This document shows, in pieces, positions 9,031-16,977 of a stretch of 64,000 bases of DNA (the stretch's first letter is position 1; each line of letters opens with the position of its first letter). The notes below the pieces were generated by a model, which did no database searches, had not been told where the DNA came from, and saw only the letters and a list, made by a program, of their open reading frames with translations. Location of the stretch: positions 186,001-250,000 of the forward strand of contig NZ_JPZL01000001.1 in the NCBI RefSeq assembly GCF_000759345.1, in the 5' to 3' direction. The stretch is from Litchfieldella xinjiangensis. GTDB taxonomy: Bacteria > Pseudomonadota > Gammaproteobacteria > Pseudomonadales > Halomonadaceae. Made by a program: the position numbers and the translations under genes.

Positions 9031-9557
9031 GCCAGGATCAGAGCGATTTCATCGGCCTTAACATCGCTGTACTGACCATTTCCGATACCCGCACCGAAGC
9101 GACCGATCGAAGTGGCCAGACCCTGGTTGATCGCCTCACTGAGGCGGGGCATAGCCTGGCTGAAAAACGTATCGTCATCGATGACGTCTACCGCATCCGT
9201 GCCCAGGTCGCCGCCTGGATCGCGGAGCCCGCAATCCAAGTCATCCTGACCACCGGCGGGACCGGATTCACTGGCCGGGATTCCACACCGGAGGCCGTAT
9301 CGGTCCTGCTCGACAAGACCATCGAAGGATTTGGCGAGCTGTTTCGGCACCTCTCCTGGCAAGAAATCGGCAGCTCGACCATACAGAGCCGTTGCCTGGG
9401 TGGGCTGTCCAATTCGACCGTCGTATTCTGCCTGCCGGGCTCGACCGGTGCCTGCCGTACCGCCTGGGACGGCATACTTCGGGAACAGCTCGACAGCCGC
9501 CATAGGCCATGCAATTACGCCAACCTGGTCATACCCGAGCGAGGCACTCATGGCTGA
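9027..9557 (+). CDS. moaB: Molybdenum cofactor biosynthesis protein MoaB
   Basis: A 176-residue MoaB/Mog-type protein that binds molybdopterin; in some bacteria it adenylylates it before molybdate insertion. The family motif '[17 protein letters not shown]' and the later '[15 protein letters not shown]' are present. The ATG at 9027 overlaps the DUF1244 stop, and the end overlaps the moeA start by eight bases. The position between the formate dehydrogenase genes and moeA fits supply of cofactor to that enzyme. Confidence 0.93.
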   Translation: MSQDQSDFIGLNIAVLTISDTRTEATDRSGQTLVDRLTEAGHSLAEKRIVIDDVYRIRAQVAAWIAEPAIQVILTTGGTGFTGRDSTPEAVSVLLDKTIEGFGELFRHLSWQEIGSSTIQSRCLGGLSNSTVVFCLPGSTGACRTAWDGILREQLDSRHRPCNYANLVIPERGTHG

Positions 9558-10758
9558 AACGTTGCAGAGCGTCGAAGCAGCCCTCGATGCACTGCTCAAG
9601 GACATCGTACCCATCGGATCGGAAATCCTGCCCAGCGATCAGGCCGCTGGGCGGGTGCTTGCGTCTCCCGTGGCAGCACGTATTGACGTTCCGCCGTTCG
9701 ACAATAGCGCCATGGATGGCTATGCCCTGCGCAGCGAAGATGCCGGACAGGTCCTGCCCGTATCGCAACGCATTGCTGCAGGCCATGCCGGCGAGCCACT
9801 CTCCCCGGGGAGTTGTGCGCGCATTTTCACAGGTGGCGCAATCCCCTCCGGAGCAGATTGTGTCGTAATGCAAGAACGTACCGAGGTTCACCCGGAAGGT
9901 GTCTTCATTCCACCCGACGTGCCTGTCGGAGACAACGTCCGACGGCGAGGCCGGGATGTGAAAGCCGATAGCATATTGTTACGCGCGGGGACGCGTCTCG
10001 AGGCTGCGGCCCTTGGACAGCTTGCCGGCCAAGGGGTCACCGAGGTCGAAGTGCGTCAACGCCCGCGTATCGCCCTGCTCTCGACGGGCGACGAGGTCAT
10101 CGCGCCGGGTGAAACACTCAGGCAAGGGCAGATCTATAATTCCAACCGCCCCATGCTGGTACGCCTGCTCGAACGTTTCGGCGCCGAGGTGGTCATGGCG
10201 GAAAGCGTTCCCGACGATTACAGCGCCACCTGTAAACGACTCCAAAGCGCCGCTGAAGCCGCGGATGTGGTGATTACCACAGGCGGCGTGAGTGTCGGCG
10301 AGGAAGATCATGTCAGAGCCGCCCTGCTGTCGCTGGGACAGCTCGACATGTGGCGTCTGGCCATGCGTCCTGGCAAGCCACTTGCCATCGGTAGGATTCC
10401 GCACGACCTGGGAGAAGCACGCTTCGTCGGATTACCGGGCAATCCCGTATCCAGCTTCGTCGGGGCCTGGCTGTTCCTGAGACCCCTAATGGGTGCATTG
10501 CTGGCCTGCCCCGCGCTTGAGGCACTGCCATGCCTGACAGCACGCAGCGATTTCGCGACCCGCACCCAGGCCCGCCGCCATTACATGCGGATCAAGCTGT
10601 CCTTTGATGAAAAGGGTGCCACAGCGTCGGCCTATGCCGACCAGAATTCGGCGGTACTCTCCTCCTGCGTGGAGGCGAATGCCTTCGCGGTGATTCCTGC
10701 CAACAGTGAAATAGCGGTAGGCGATCCCGTGAAGTGCCTATGGCTGGTCGAGACGTGA
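9550..10758 (+). CDS. moeA: Molybdopterin molybdenumtransferase MoeA
   Basis: A 402-residue MoeA, which inserts molybdate into adenylylated molybdopterin. Visible family motifs are 'FDNSAMDGYALRSED', 'GGAIPSGADCVVMQE', 'LSTGDEVIAPG', 'TTGGVSVGEEDHV', 'RPGKPLAIG' and 'LPGNPVSSFV'. The start at 9550 overlaps the moaB end; longer upstream starts lie inside moaB. The 3' end overlaps the convergent acpH gene by 21 bases. Confidence 0.94.
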   Translation: MAETLQSVEAALDALLKDIVPIGSEILPSDQAAGRVLASPVAARIDVPPFDNSAMDGYALRSEDAGQVLPVSQRIAAGHAGEPLSPGSCARIFTGGAIPSGADCVVMQERTEVHPEGVFIPPDVPVGDNVRRRGRDVKADSILLRAGTRLEAAALGQLAGQGVTEVEVRQRPRIALLSTGDEVIAPGETLRQGQIYNSNRPMLVRLLERFGAEVVMAESVPDDYSATCKRLQSAAEAADVVITTGGVSVGEEDHVRAALLSLGQLDMWRLAMRPGKPLAIGRIPHDLGEARFVGLPGNPVSSFVGAWLFLRPLMGALLACPALEALPCLTARSDFATRTQARRHYMRIKLSFDEKGATASAYADQNSAVLSSCVEANAFAVIPANSEIAVGDPVKCLWLVET

Positions 10759-11319
10759 GCTCGCGCCCAGGTTCGTCTCGAGCAAGGGCCATAGCTCATG
10801 AAAGTCCCGCTCTAGCCGTGGGTAGTCCTCTTCGAGCCAAGGAACCAGAAGCGCCAGTCGGTTGGGGCCACTTAGCCGACGTCCGATATTGGCAATGGCC
10901 GAGCAGGTAAAACCGAAATCGGCGTAGCGGCGCAACCAGTCCTGTTCTACCAGGGCCGGCATCATCATGCCCAGCCGCTGAGGTGCCGGTCGTGCGGCAA
11001 GCAATGCATAGCAACGGGCTACGAGGTGCGCCTGGTCCGCGGTGCGCTGCGTTTGTCGGGCGAGGAAGTGATCCCATACCAGGTCCAGGGCAATACCGGC
11101 ATAACGGCGATGCCCTGCCGGTGCGCGCTGCTTCGCCAGGGCAACGACAGGATGCTGGTCGACAAAGGCATCTACACGGCGGTGATGAACGATACCTGCA
11201 GCGATGGGGGCACGCCATTGAGATAGGTCAGGCCCTTTCACCCCATCGGCGATCAGATTTCCATAAAGGAAATCATCGCTGCCATCCTGGGATAACCAGG
11301 CATGCGCCAGAAAATTCAT
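10738..11319 (-). CDS. acpH: Acyl carrier protein phosphodiesterase (AcpH family)
   Basis: A 193-residue protein of the AcpH/DUF479 family, which removes the 4'-phosphopantetheine arm from acyl carrier protein. The N-terminus 'MNFLAHAWLS' and the HD-type stretches 'GNLIADGVKG', 'IVHHRRVDAFVDQHP' and 'DLVWDHFLA' supply likely metal-binding His and Asp residues. Its ATG overlaps the tusE stop (TGATG on the minus strand), so it is translationally coupled to the tus operon. It converges on moeA with a 21-base overlap. Confidence 0.88.
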   Translation of the reverse strand: MNFLAHAWLSQDGSDDFLYGNLIADGVKGPDLSQWRAPIAAGIVHHRRVDAFVDQHPVVALAKQRAPAGHRRYAGIALDLVWDHFLARQTQRTADQAHLVARCYALLAARPAPQRLGMMMPALVEQDWLRRYADFGFTCSAIANIGRRLSGPNRLALLVPWLEEDYPRLERDFHELWPLLETNLGASSRLDQP

Positions 11320-11672
11320 CAGAGACAGTTAGCCGGTTTGGGAAGGCCGGCAAGCCTGGCACCCACCTTGGCCGGGCTTTCCGGAAAGAGTTTCATCAGA
11401 TAGAGCGACTTGCCCTTCTCCTCACCCAAGCTCTTGGCCACGGCTTTCACTAGCGGCCGCATTGCTGGTGACGCCTCATAACGCGAATAAAAGTCGCGAA
11501 GTACGCCAATGACGTCCCAGTGCGCCTGGGTCAGCTCGCGCCCTTCTTCGGCAGCCATCGCCTCGGCAACCTGGGGGGACCAATCGTTCATATTGACCAG
11601 AAAACCTTCCGGGTCTAGAGGGATTTCTTGTTTACCCACTTCAAGATAACGGTATATTTCTGTCGAGGCCAT
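11319..11672 (-). CDS. tusE: Sulfur relay protein TusE (DsrC family)
   Basis: A 117-residue DsrC-family protein. The C-terminus 'GLPKPANCL' carries the conserved penultimate cysteine (C116) that accepts sulfur from TusD and hands it to MnmA for 2-thiolation of tRNA wobble uridine. The ATG at 11672 was preferred because it overlaps the tusB stop (TAATG); a TTG three codons upstream is possible but unlikely. Confidence 0.92.
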   Translation of the reverse strand: MASTEIYRYLEVGKQEIPLDPEGFLVNMNDWSPQVAEAMAAEEGRELTQAHWDVIGVLRDFYSRYEASPAMRPLVKAVAKSLGEEKGKSLYLMKLFPESPAKVGARLAGLPKPANCL

Positions 11673-11962
11673 TAGAACCAACTCACAGTCTTGTCGGCTT
11701 CTTCCGTCAACGATACGAAGCCATCCACATCGACCACAATAGCCCGAGCGTCACAGTGCCCTTCAAGGGCTCGGGAAACTAGATCTTCCTTCAAGACGAA
11801 AAGCCGACCTAGCACCGGCTCAAGATAGGGAATCAGCTGCGGTAACGCCCCTTGTACGCCATCCTCGATGAGTAGCAGTCTGTCGTCTGTTCCCATTGCG
11901 TCCAGAGCCTGCTGGAAAACACGGCTCATGGACGGCGAACGATTGAGTATATGCAAGACCAT
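11672..11962 (-). CDS. tusB: Sulfur relay protein TusB (DsrH family)
   Basis: A 96-residue DsrH-like protein starting 'MVLHILNRSPSMSRVFQQAL', which fits TusB, a structural part of the TusBCD hexamer. It lies between tusC and tusE in the standard DCBE order. A gap of 44 bases separates it from tusC, and it overlaps tusE by one base. Confidence 0.9.
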   Translation of the reverse strand: MVLHILNRSPSMSRVFQQALDAMGTDDRLLLIEDGVQGALPQLIPYLEPVLGRLFVLKEDLVSRALEGHCDARAIVVDVDGFVSLTEEADKTVSWF

Positions 11963-12006
11963 GGTGTCCGGTTCCTCGAGACGGCCCGAATGCGCCTACT
12001 GGCGGC

Positions 12007-12396
12007 CTAGAAGTTGAGAATCTGAGTATGTTCTGCCAGCAACCTGGAAATCGCGTCCTTCTCGATCCGAGTGGCATCCACTGAGAGCGACATGTCGTTG
12101 AGCCCACGCTCAAGCAGAGCCTGGTGCTCGACCCAGAGTGAATCGATGTCGTACATCTCGAGCATCTGCAGTGTCGGCTGGGTGCCCTTTTGCCCTAATG
12201 GCCCACTGCCCTGTCCCGGGAGCAACGCCATGACGCCATCGCCCATGAAGAGGAGGCTAACCCGTTGACCGAAAGCGGCCGCCACCAATGCAGTATCCAG
12301 ACCTTCCTTCAACCAGCTGCTGCCATGCGGTGCATGGCGCAGGATGACCAATAGGTCGCCGCCACTCAAGCCAGTCATCGCATCATCACGTATCAA
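12007..12396 (-). CDS. tusC: Sulfur relay protein TusC (DsrF family)
   Basis: A DsrF-like protein of up to 129 residues with the core 'GLDTALVAAAFGQRVSLLFM' and 'MYDIDSLWVEHQALLERG'. It is part of the TusBCD complex. The start is uncertain. A TTG at 12396 overlaps the tusD stop (TTGA) and gives 129 residues; the ATG at 12378 gives 123 residues. Neither has a strong ribosome binding site. Confidence 0.88.
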   Translation of the reverse strand: MIRDDAMTGLSGGDLLVILRHAPHGSSWLKEGLDTALVAAAFGQRVSLLFMGDGVMALLPGQGSGPLGQKGTQPTLQMLEMYDIDSLWVEHQALLERGLNDMSLSVDATRIEKDAISRLLAEHTQILNF

Positions 12397-12785
12397 GGTG
12401 AAAAGGAAATCAACCGATCATAGGCTGTACTAGCTTCGATCAGTTGGCCCAGTCCCGTCAGTATAAAAGGGGGTTCCAGACTATGCCCGGCCTTGCCGTG
12501 GCGTGACGATTCGCGCTCATCCATCAGGCCCCGCCGCAAGGCAGCGGCGATGCAAACCAGCAGCTCGGTATCGTGCTCACGATGCAGTTGAGCCCAGGCA
12601 TCGTACAGATGAGGCTCATCCTGGGGAGGAGCCGCTAGACGCGCCGCATTGTAAACGCCATCGTGGTAAAAGAAGACTGCCGTCAAGCTATGCCCACGCC
12701 TCACTACGGCCTGGGCGAACCTGAGCGCGGAATGTGACGCCTGGTAGCTATAGGGTGAACCTTGCACCAACAGCGCGTACTGCAT
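12393..12785 (-). CDS. tusD: Sulfurtransferase TusD (DsrE family)
   Basis: A 130-residue DsrE-type protein. C78 in 'TELLVCIAAALRRG' is at the same number as the active cysteine of E. coli TusD, which receives persulfide sulfur from TusA. It is the first gene of the tusDCBE-acpH operon. A terminator separates it from yccA upstream. Confidence 0.92.
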   Translation of the reverse strand: MQYALLVQGSPYSYQASHSALRFAQAVVRRGHSLTAVFFYHDGVYNAARLAAPPQDEPHLYDAWAQLHREHDTELLVCIAAALRRGLMDERESSRHGKAGHSLEPPFILTGLGQLIEASTAYDRLISFSP

Positions 12786-12813
12786 GCCATCAGCCTCTTG
12801 AAATTCGATTTAG

Positions 12814-12845
12814 AAAAACGCTGGCCCCACCAAAGGCGGGGCCAG
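12814..12845 (-). terminator. Rho-independent terminator after yccA
   Basis: On the minus strand an 8-bp stem (CTGGCCCC / GGGGCCAG) with a nine-base loop is followed by CGTTTTT. It lies about 20 bases past the yccA stop and before tusD. Confidence 0.85.
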
Positions 12846-12864
12846 AGAGTCTTGCATTCATCGT

Positions 12865-13533
12865 TTAGTCGCTGTTCATGATGCCCAGCAAGGAAAGCAG
12901 GCTGACGAACAAGTTGTAGATAGAAACATACAGCGTGATGGTCGCCAGAATGTAGTTAGTCTCACCAGAGCGATGCACGATTTCACTCGTCTGGTACAGG
13001 ATGGCAGCCGACGCGAACAACACGAAGCCTGCGGATACCGCCAGAGACAGCGTTGGGATATTGAAGATCAGCGCAGCCACCATGGCGAGAATCAGCACGA
13101 TGGCACCCGCCATCAGGAAATTCCCCAGGAAGCTGAAATCCTTCTTTGTGATCAGCGCGACCGCAGAAAGACCGATAAAGGTCGCTCCGGTCATGGCCAT
13201 GGCGGTCATGATCAGAGAAGCCCCGTTTGGAAGGGTCAGGTACGCGCTGAGTATCGGACCCAGCGTAAAGCCCATGAAGCCAGTGAAGGCGAACGTGGAA
13301 AGCAGACCCAAGGCGGAATTGGCTGTCTTGTGAACCAGAAACATCAGACCATAGGCGCCGATGAAGAACACCAGGATATTGATGCGCTCGACACCCATGG
13401 CCATGGCGGCACCGGCAGTGACCGCTGAGAACAGCAATGTCATCGCCAACAGCCCGTAAGTGTTACGTAGTACCTTGTTGGCGCTGACATCGCGCGCCTG
13501 ACCATGCGTCAGGTGTGTATCTTGATAGGCCAT
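12865..13533 (-). CDS. yccA: Bax inhibitor-1 family membrane protein YccA
   Basis: A 222-residue protein with seven predicted membrane spans, of the Bax inhibitor-1/YccA family. In E. coli YccA is a substrate and modulator of the FtsH protease, and the gene lies next to tusE as it does here. The ATG at 13533 is preceded by 'ATAGGGAGC', a reasonable ribosome binding site. It is followed by its own terminator. Confidence 0.9.
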   Translation of the reverse strand: MAYQDTHLTHGQARDVSANKVLRNTYGLLAMTLLFSAVTAGAAMAMGVERINILVFFIGAYGLMFLVHKTANSALGLLSTFAFTGFMGFTLGPILSAYLTLPNGASLIMTAMAMTGATFIGLSAVALITKKDFSFLGNFLMAGAIVLILAMVAALIFNIPTLSLAVSAGFVLFASAAILYQTSEIVHRSGETNYILATITLYVSIYNLFVSLLSLLGIMNSD

Positions 13534-13740
13534 CTAATGATGCTCCCTATAGGTTGAATCAAGGCTTGGACCAAGGATGCCGTCTCGCGGTTCCCGACGC
13601 AAGAATTACCGGTTTTTACAATTGGCTCGAGGCGCAGGGCTCGCCGCCGCACGCCATGTCACGAAAAGCCACAAAACCTTGAGGAACAATAGTTACTTCG
13701 GGCTAGTCTCTAGGGAAAGCCACCCATCTGCGAGGATGTA

Positions 13741-13944
13741 ATGTTAAGCGACGCTATCGAAATCAGGAAAATTCATGACGCACGGGACGAAGGGACGCGC
13801 TACGAGGTCTACGACACCGATACCGGTACGAGTCTAGGCATCTTTACTGACATGGAGGAGGCAGAAGAAAAGCGCCAGCGCATGAAGTCATCGACCAAGG
13901 CGGAGCAAGAGGAAGATAACGACCCGGATCCATCAGTGGAATAA
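13741..13944 (+). CDS. Small acidic protein, paralogue of the nearby 72-residue protein
   Basis: A 67-residue protein I do not recognise. The core 'YEVYDTDTGTSLGIFTDMEE' is followed by an acidic, charged and probably disordered tail. The same pattern YEVY-x4-TG-x3-G-x3-DM-x-EAE occurs in the oppositely oriented gene at 14242-14460. A GAGGATGTA ribosome binding site precedes the ATG. No signal peptide or membrane helix is seen. The match to a second copy and the ribosome binding site support a real gene. Confidence 0.65.
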   Translation: MLSDAIEIRKIHDARDEGTRYEVYDTDTGTSLGIFTDMEEAEEKRQRMKSSTKAEQEEDNDPDPSVE

Positions 13945-14029
13945 TTCGCTTACACGGTATCTCTTGACGCCACCCGCCCAGGCAACCATAAGTGGAACTA
14001 GTAGACCGGCTAATGCCAAGGAGGGAACA

Positions 14030-14170
14030 ATGAAACGGTGGATCGGAATGGCCGTGGCCAACTGGTTTCGCAAACCGGCAAATCGTGCAAAGGCGAAGCG
14101 TACCGCCAGACAGGTGTGGAGCCGCTTTCAAGGACGCAAATCCGGGGGTACCGGGGGACGCCGGCCCTGA
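14030..14170 (+). CDS. Very basic 46-residue peptide
   Basis: A 46-codon gene with a perfect AAGGAGG ribosome binding site and a terminator 15 bases after its stop. It has 14 Lys/Arg and no Asp/Glu. The N-terminal third is hydrophobic and aromatic ('WIGMAVANWF'), the middle is basic and helical, and the end is Gly/Arg-rich. I do not recognise a family. Nucleic-acid binding or membrane activity would fit the composition, but this is speculation. The 15 bases before the start (GCCAAGGAGGGAACA) also stand in front of the minus-strand gene at 14460. Confidence 0.55.
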   Translation: MKRWIGMAVANWFRKPANRAKAKRTARQVWSRFQGRKSGGTGGRRP

Positions 14171-14185
14171 GTCTGTTCGAGCTAT

Positions 14186-14214
14186 AAAAAAGCGCCTTCG
14201 AAGGCGCTTTTTTT
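14186..14214. terminator. Bidirectional rho-independent terminator
   Basis: AAAAAAGCGCCTT, a two-base centre, then AAGGCGCTTTTTTT: a symmetric hairpin with an A run before and a T run after. It can end transcription of the basic-peptide gene from the left and of the 72-residue protein gene from the right. Confidence 0.9.
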
Positions 14215-14241
14215 AAAACTGAATGGTGAAACGGCCGCCAG

Positions 14242-14460
14242 CTATCGAAAGCTGAACGCTATTTTCTTTGAACCACTCCAGCCGTCATTACCCTCAAAGG
14301 AGGCAAAGCTATTACGAAGATTGGCTTCTTGCTCGGCTTCATGCATATCCGCATACCTACCCGCGGGGCGTCCCGTGGCCAAGTTATAGACTTCGTAACC
14401 AGGCTCGACCACCCGTGAAGCGATCTGTGCCTTGCGGACACAATATGTATAGTTAGGCAT
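14242..14460 (-). CDS. Small protein, paralogue of the 67-residue protein
   Basis: A 72-residue protein of unknown function. Its middle ('GYEVYNLATGRPAGRYADMH' then 'EAE') matches the core of the protein at 13741-13944 over about 32 residues. It starts at an ATG with an AAGGAGG ribosome binding site. No signal peptide is seen. It points toward the bidirectional terminator. The duplication with opposite orientation suggests a local inverted duplication or repeated capture of one family. Confidence 0.65.
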   Translation of the reverse strand: MPNYTYCVRKAQIASRVVEPGYEVYNLATGRPAGRYADMHEAEQEANLRNSFASFEGNDGWSGSKKIAFSFR

Positions 14461-14874
14461 GTTCCCTCCTTGGCTTGCCTCTCATTAAACCCTATCGGCA
14501 CCGGCTCCCCATCCTTGAGGCCTTTGATCCCGAGATCATACCTGCCTAGTTTTGCATAGATTGAGCCTTGACCAGTAGTTTAGAACTCTTATGACAATTC
14601 CGCCTTGTATTTACAGAAAAAAATATAAAAAGGGGCCGACATATCCACACGCTGGGATAAGCCATAGTATCGCCCTACCTACATACTCAATCTGATATCA
14701 GAAAGGAACGCGCTGTCACGGGAGCGAGTGTAGTAATGGCTAGCGTGGTCCTGACCATTGAGAACGCAGCTTGGCAAACACAGCCTCTCCAAGCGATCTC
14801 TATGAGCGCTGTAACGTCACTTGGTGTGATTCGACGCACGATAAGTAACGAGGAGGGGGCGGCCTGGATTGGGA
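14461..14874. other. Gene-free stretch next to tRNA-Ser
   Basis: About 410 bases, lower in GC than the neighbours, with an A-rich patch near 14614-14632. Open frames across it either run through the tRNA gene or lack ribosome binding sites, so I see no protein gene. Promoters for the leftward small gene presumably lie in its left part, but I cannot place them with confidence. Confidence 0.5.
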
Positions 14875-14876
14875 AT

Positions 14877-14904
14877 AAAAAAACCAGCCATGTTTGGCTG
14901 GTTT
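14877..14904 (-). terminator. Rho-independent terminator after tRNA-Ser
   Basis: On the minus strand AAACCAGCCA, a four-base loop, then TGGCTGGTTT followed by TTTT. It lies 12 bases past the 3' end of the tRNA. Confidence 0.88.
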
Positions 14905-14915
14905 TGATAACAAGG

Positions 14916-15005
14916 TGGCGGAGGGACAGGGATTCGAACCCTGGGAGGGCTCTCGCCCTCGCCGGTTTTCAAGACCGGTGCATTCAACCGCTCTGCCATC
15001 CCTCC
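14916..15005 (-). tRNA. tRNA-Ser (anticodon UGA)
   Basis: A complete class II tRNA of 90 bases including an encoded CCA end. The acceptor arm begins GGAGGGA and pairs with TCCCTCC. The anticodon loop CTTGAAA is closed by CCGGT/ACCGG. A long variable arm (CGAGGGC ... GCCCTC) and the T loop GGTTCGAATCC are present. Anticodon TGA reads UCA and related serine codons. Confidence 0.97.
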
Positions 15006-15020
15006 GGCTCACGGCGGAGA

Positions 15021-15048
15021 ATATTACCAGTTTCACTTCTGACGTCAA
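15021..15048 (-). promoter_or_regulatory. Sigma-70 promoter of tRNA-Ser
   Basis: TTGACG (-35) and TAATAT (-10) with a 16-base spacer. The -10 box lies 15 bases before the tRNA 5' end, with a GC-rich discriminator as is usual for stable RNA promoters. Confidence 0.75.
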
Positions 15049-15088
15049 GAGCGGGTTTGCGATCAAGGCGTTAAACGCAAGGTATCGG

Positions 15089-16798
15089 CTAGTGGTATAG
15101 CCGTAGCCCGACCTTGGTAACTCGATTGCCCTCCATTTCACTGACGACCCATTCGAAGCCGTGCCAACCGACATCGTCACCGACTACCGGATGGCCGCCC
15201 ACTCGCAATGCAACGAACGCCCCCAGGCTCATCTCTCGCTCACCCGGGCTGAGCGTCAGCCCATACGCCGCAGCGACATCACTCATCAGCGCCTCCCCAT
15301 CGAGGGTGAAGGTCCCGAAGAAGGCACGTTCGCGCTTGAGCTTGGCGCCTCCGTCGAAGAGCCGGTTCAATGCAGGCAAATCGCCCGGGCGACCTATGAC
15401 ACACACCACATCCTCCAGCTTGAGCCGTGTGCTTCCCTTGGGATGCAGCATGACATGCTGGCGGAACAGGGCCGAAATCAAGGCACCTGAAGGAAACCGC
15501 AGGAGACGGATCGGGACATCGTCCAAGCTCTCGTTCTCGACCTTGTAGACGAACATCTCGAAATCGTTTTCCGGCAGAACGCCCAGTGGTCCTCGGCGGT
15601 TGGGCTCGACGCCCACAGGGACCTCGACTTTCGTCCAGCGCGCCATCATCGATAGCGTTCCCCCTTGGATCAGCAAGGAGAACAGCACGACAGCAAACGC
15701 GACATTGAAATACAACGCAGCATTCTCGACGCCGCCAATGACCGGGAAGATGGCCAATACGATCGGGACCGCGCCCCGCAGGCCAACCCATGAAATGAAG
15801 CCAATCTCTCGCCAGCGGAACCGGAAGAACGGTCTGATGGCCAACAGGACGGCCAGTGGCCGAGCAACGAAAATCAGCACCAACGCCACCAGTCCGGCAG
15901 GCAGTGCATAATCAAGCACCTCTGTGGGGGTTACCAGCAAGCCCAGCACCAGGAAAAGTCCAATCTGGCTGAGCCAAGCGAGCCCATCATGGACCGGAAG
16001 GATAAAGTTGAGGTGGCGGCCCGGTTGGTTACCGATCATCAGCCCCGTCAGGTAGATCGCCAGGAAACCGCTTCCACCGATGGCACTGGTCAAACCGAAT
16101 ACGCAAAACCCCAGAGCCAATGCCAACAGCGAATAGAGACCGGGTGCCAGATCCAGGGTACGTAGTAGCTTGGCGATCAGCCAACCGGCCCCTAGGCCGA
16201 TCAGCGTGCCGAAGCCGAACTGGCTGAAGAAAAAGAGGACCGTCTCACCAATCCCACCGATCTCGCCCACCAGCAACTCGACCAGCATCAGCGTAAGGAA
16301 AATGGCCATCGGATCGTTGGTGCCCGATTCGATCTCAAGCGTCGCGCCCACACGTTCGTTGAGGTTGACGCCCTGACCGCTGAGCATCGAGAACACGGCC
16401 GCGGCATCCGTCGAGCCAACGATGGCGCCTACCAGCAGCCCCTGCACCAGGGTGAGTTCAAAAATCCACATCGCAAACAGGCCAACCACGGCGCTGGTGA
16501 CAAAGACCCCAAGGGTGGCCAGAGAGAGCGCCGGCTTGAATCCGACACGAAAGGTCTTGAGCCGCGTTCGCAGCCCACCATCGAGCAGGATCATCGCAAG
16601 GGCCAGATGCCCGATCAGGAAAGCGAGCGAATAATCATCGAACTGGATGCCCAGCACCCCCTCTTCACCCGCCAGCATCCCCAGCCCCAGGAAGATCAGT
16701 AGCAAAGGCAGGCCGACCACCGACGACAGGCGGCTTGCCAGGATGCTCAGAGCGATGAGGGAACCGCTGAGAAGAAAAAGAGTGTTGATGCTATCCAT
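15089..16798 (-). CDS. nhaP2: Potassium/proton antiporter, NhaP2/CvrA type
   Basis: A 569-residue CPA1 antiporter. About 12 membrane spans fill residues 5-395, with motifs such as 'VGSTDAAAVFSML' and 'ESGTNDPMAIFLTLMLVELL' near the ion pathway. A cytoplasmic TrkA-C-like domain ('ENDFEMFVYKVENESLDDVP' onward) and a last regulatory domain follow, the layout of NhaP2/CvrA, which exports K+ in exchange for H+. The ATG at 16798 begins the first helix directly; starts further upstream would add an unlikely extension. Confidence 0.9.
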   Translation of the reverse strand: MDSINTLFLLSGSLIALSILASRLSSVVGLPLLLIFLGLGMLAGEEGVLGIQFDDYSLAFLIGHLALAMILLDGGLRTRLKTFRVGFKPALSLATLGVFVTSAVVGLFAMWIFELTLVQGLLVGAIVGSTDAAAVFSMLSGQGVNLNERVGATLEIESGTNDPMAIFLTLMLVELLVGEIGGIGETVLFFFSQFGFGTLIGLGAGWLIAKLLRTLDLAPGLYSLLALALGFCVFGLTSAIGGSGFLAIYLTGLMIGNQPGRHLNFILPVHDGLAWLSQIGLFLVLGLLVTPTEVLDYALPAGLVALVLIFVARPLAVLLAIRPFFRFRWREIGFISWVGLRGAVPIVLAIFPVIGGVENAALYFNVAFAVVLFSLLIQGGTLSMMARWTKVEVPVGVEPNRRGPLGVLPENDFEMFVYKVENESLDDVPIRLLRFPSGALISALFRQHVMLHPKGSTRLKLEDVVCVIGRPGDLPALNRLFDGGAKLKRERAFFGTFTLDGEALMSDVAAAYGLTLSPGEREMSLGAFVALRVGGHPVVGDDVGWHGFEWVVSEMEGNRVTKVGLRLYH

Positions 16799-16977
16799 GG
16801 CGAACACGTACCGGGGCAAACCCGGATTATGCCACATGTGCGAACGGTGGACTCGGCACGCAAGGCGGAAAGAGGCCTTGGGCTAGGCGGAAAAGTAACC
16901 AAGGGATACACTTGGCAGTCCGTGCCACCCCTGTCGCGGGTATACCGTCAGGGGACACGCTGGTGGAGAACCGCTTG

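Noticed and set aside
14916-15005. Possible integration attachment site at the tRNA-Ser 3' end
   Set aside because: No repeat of the tRNA end was found in the flanking 1.4 kb and there is no integrase gene.
14736-15074. Open frame starting before the tRNA-Ser gene
   Set aside because: It runs through the tRNA on the opposite strand and has no good ribosome binding site.
14800-15180. Minus-strand open frame over the tRNA-Ser gene
   Set aside because: It reads through the tRNA and its promoter and overlaps the antiporter 3' end.
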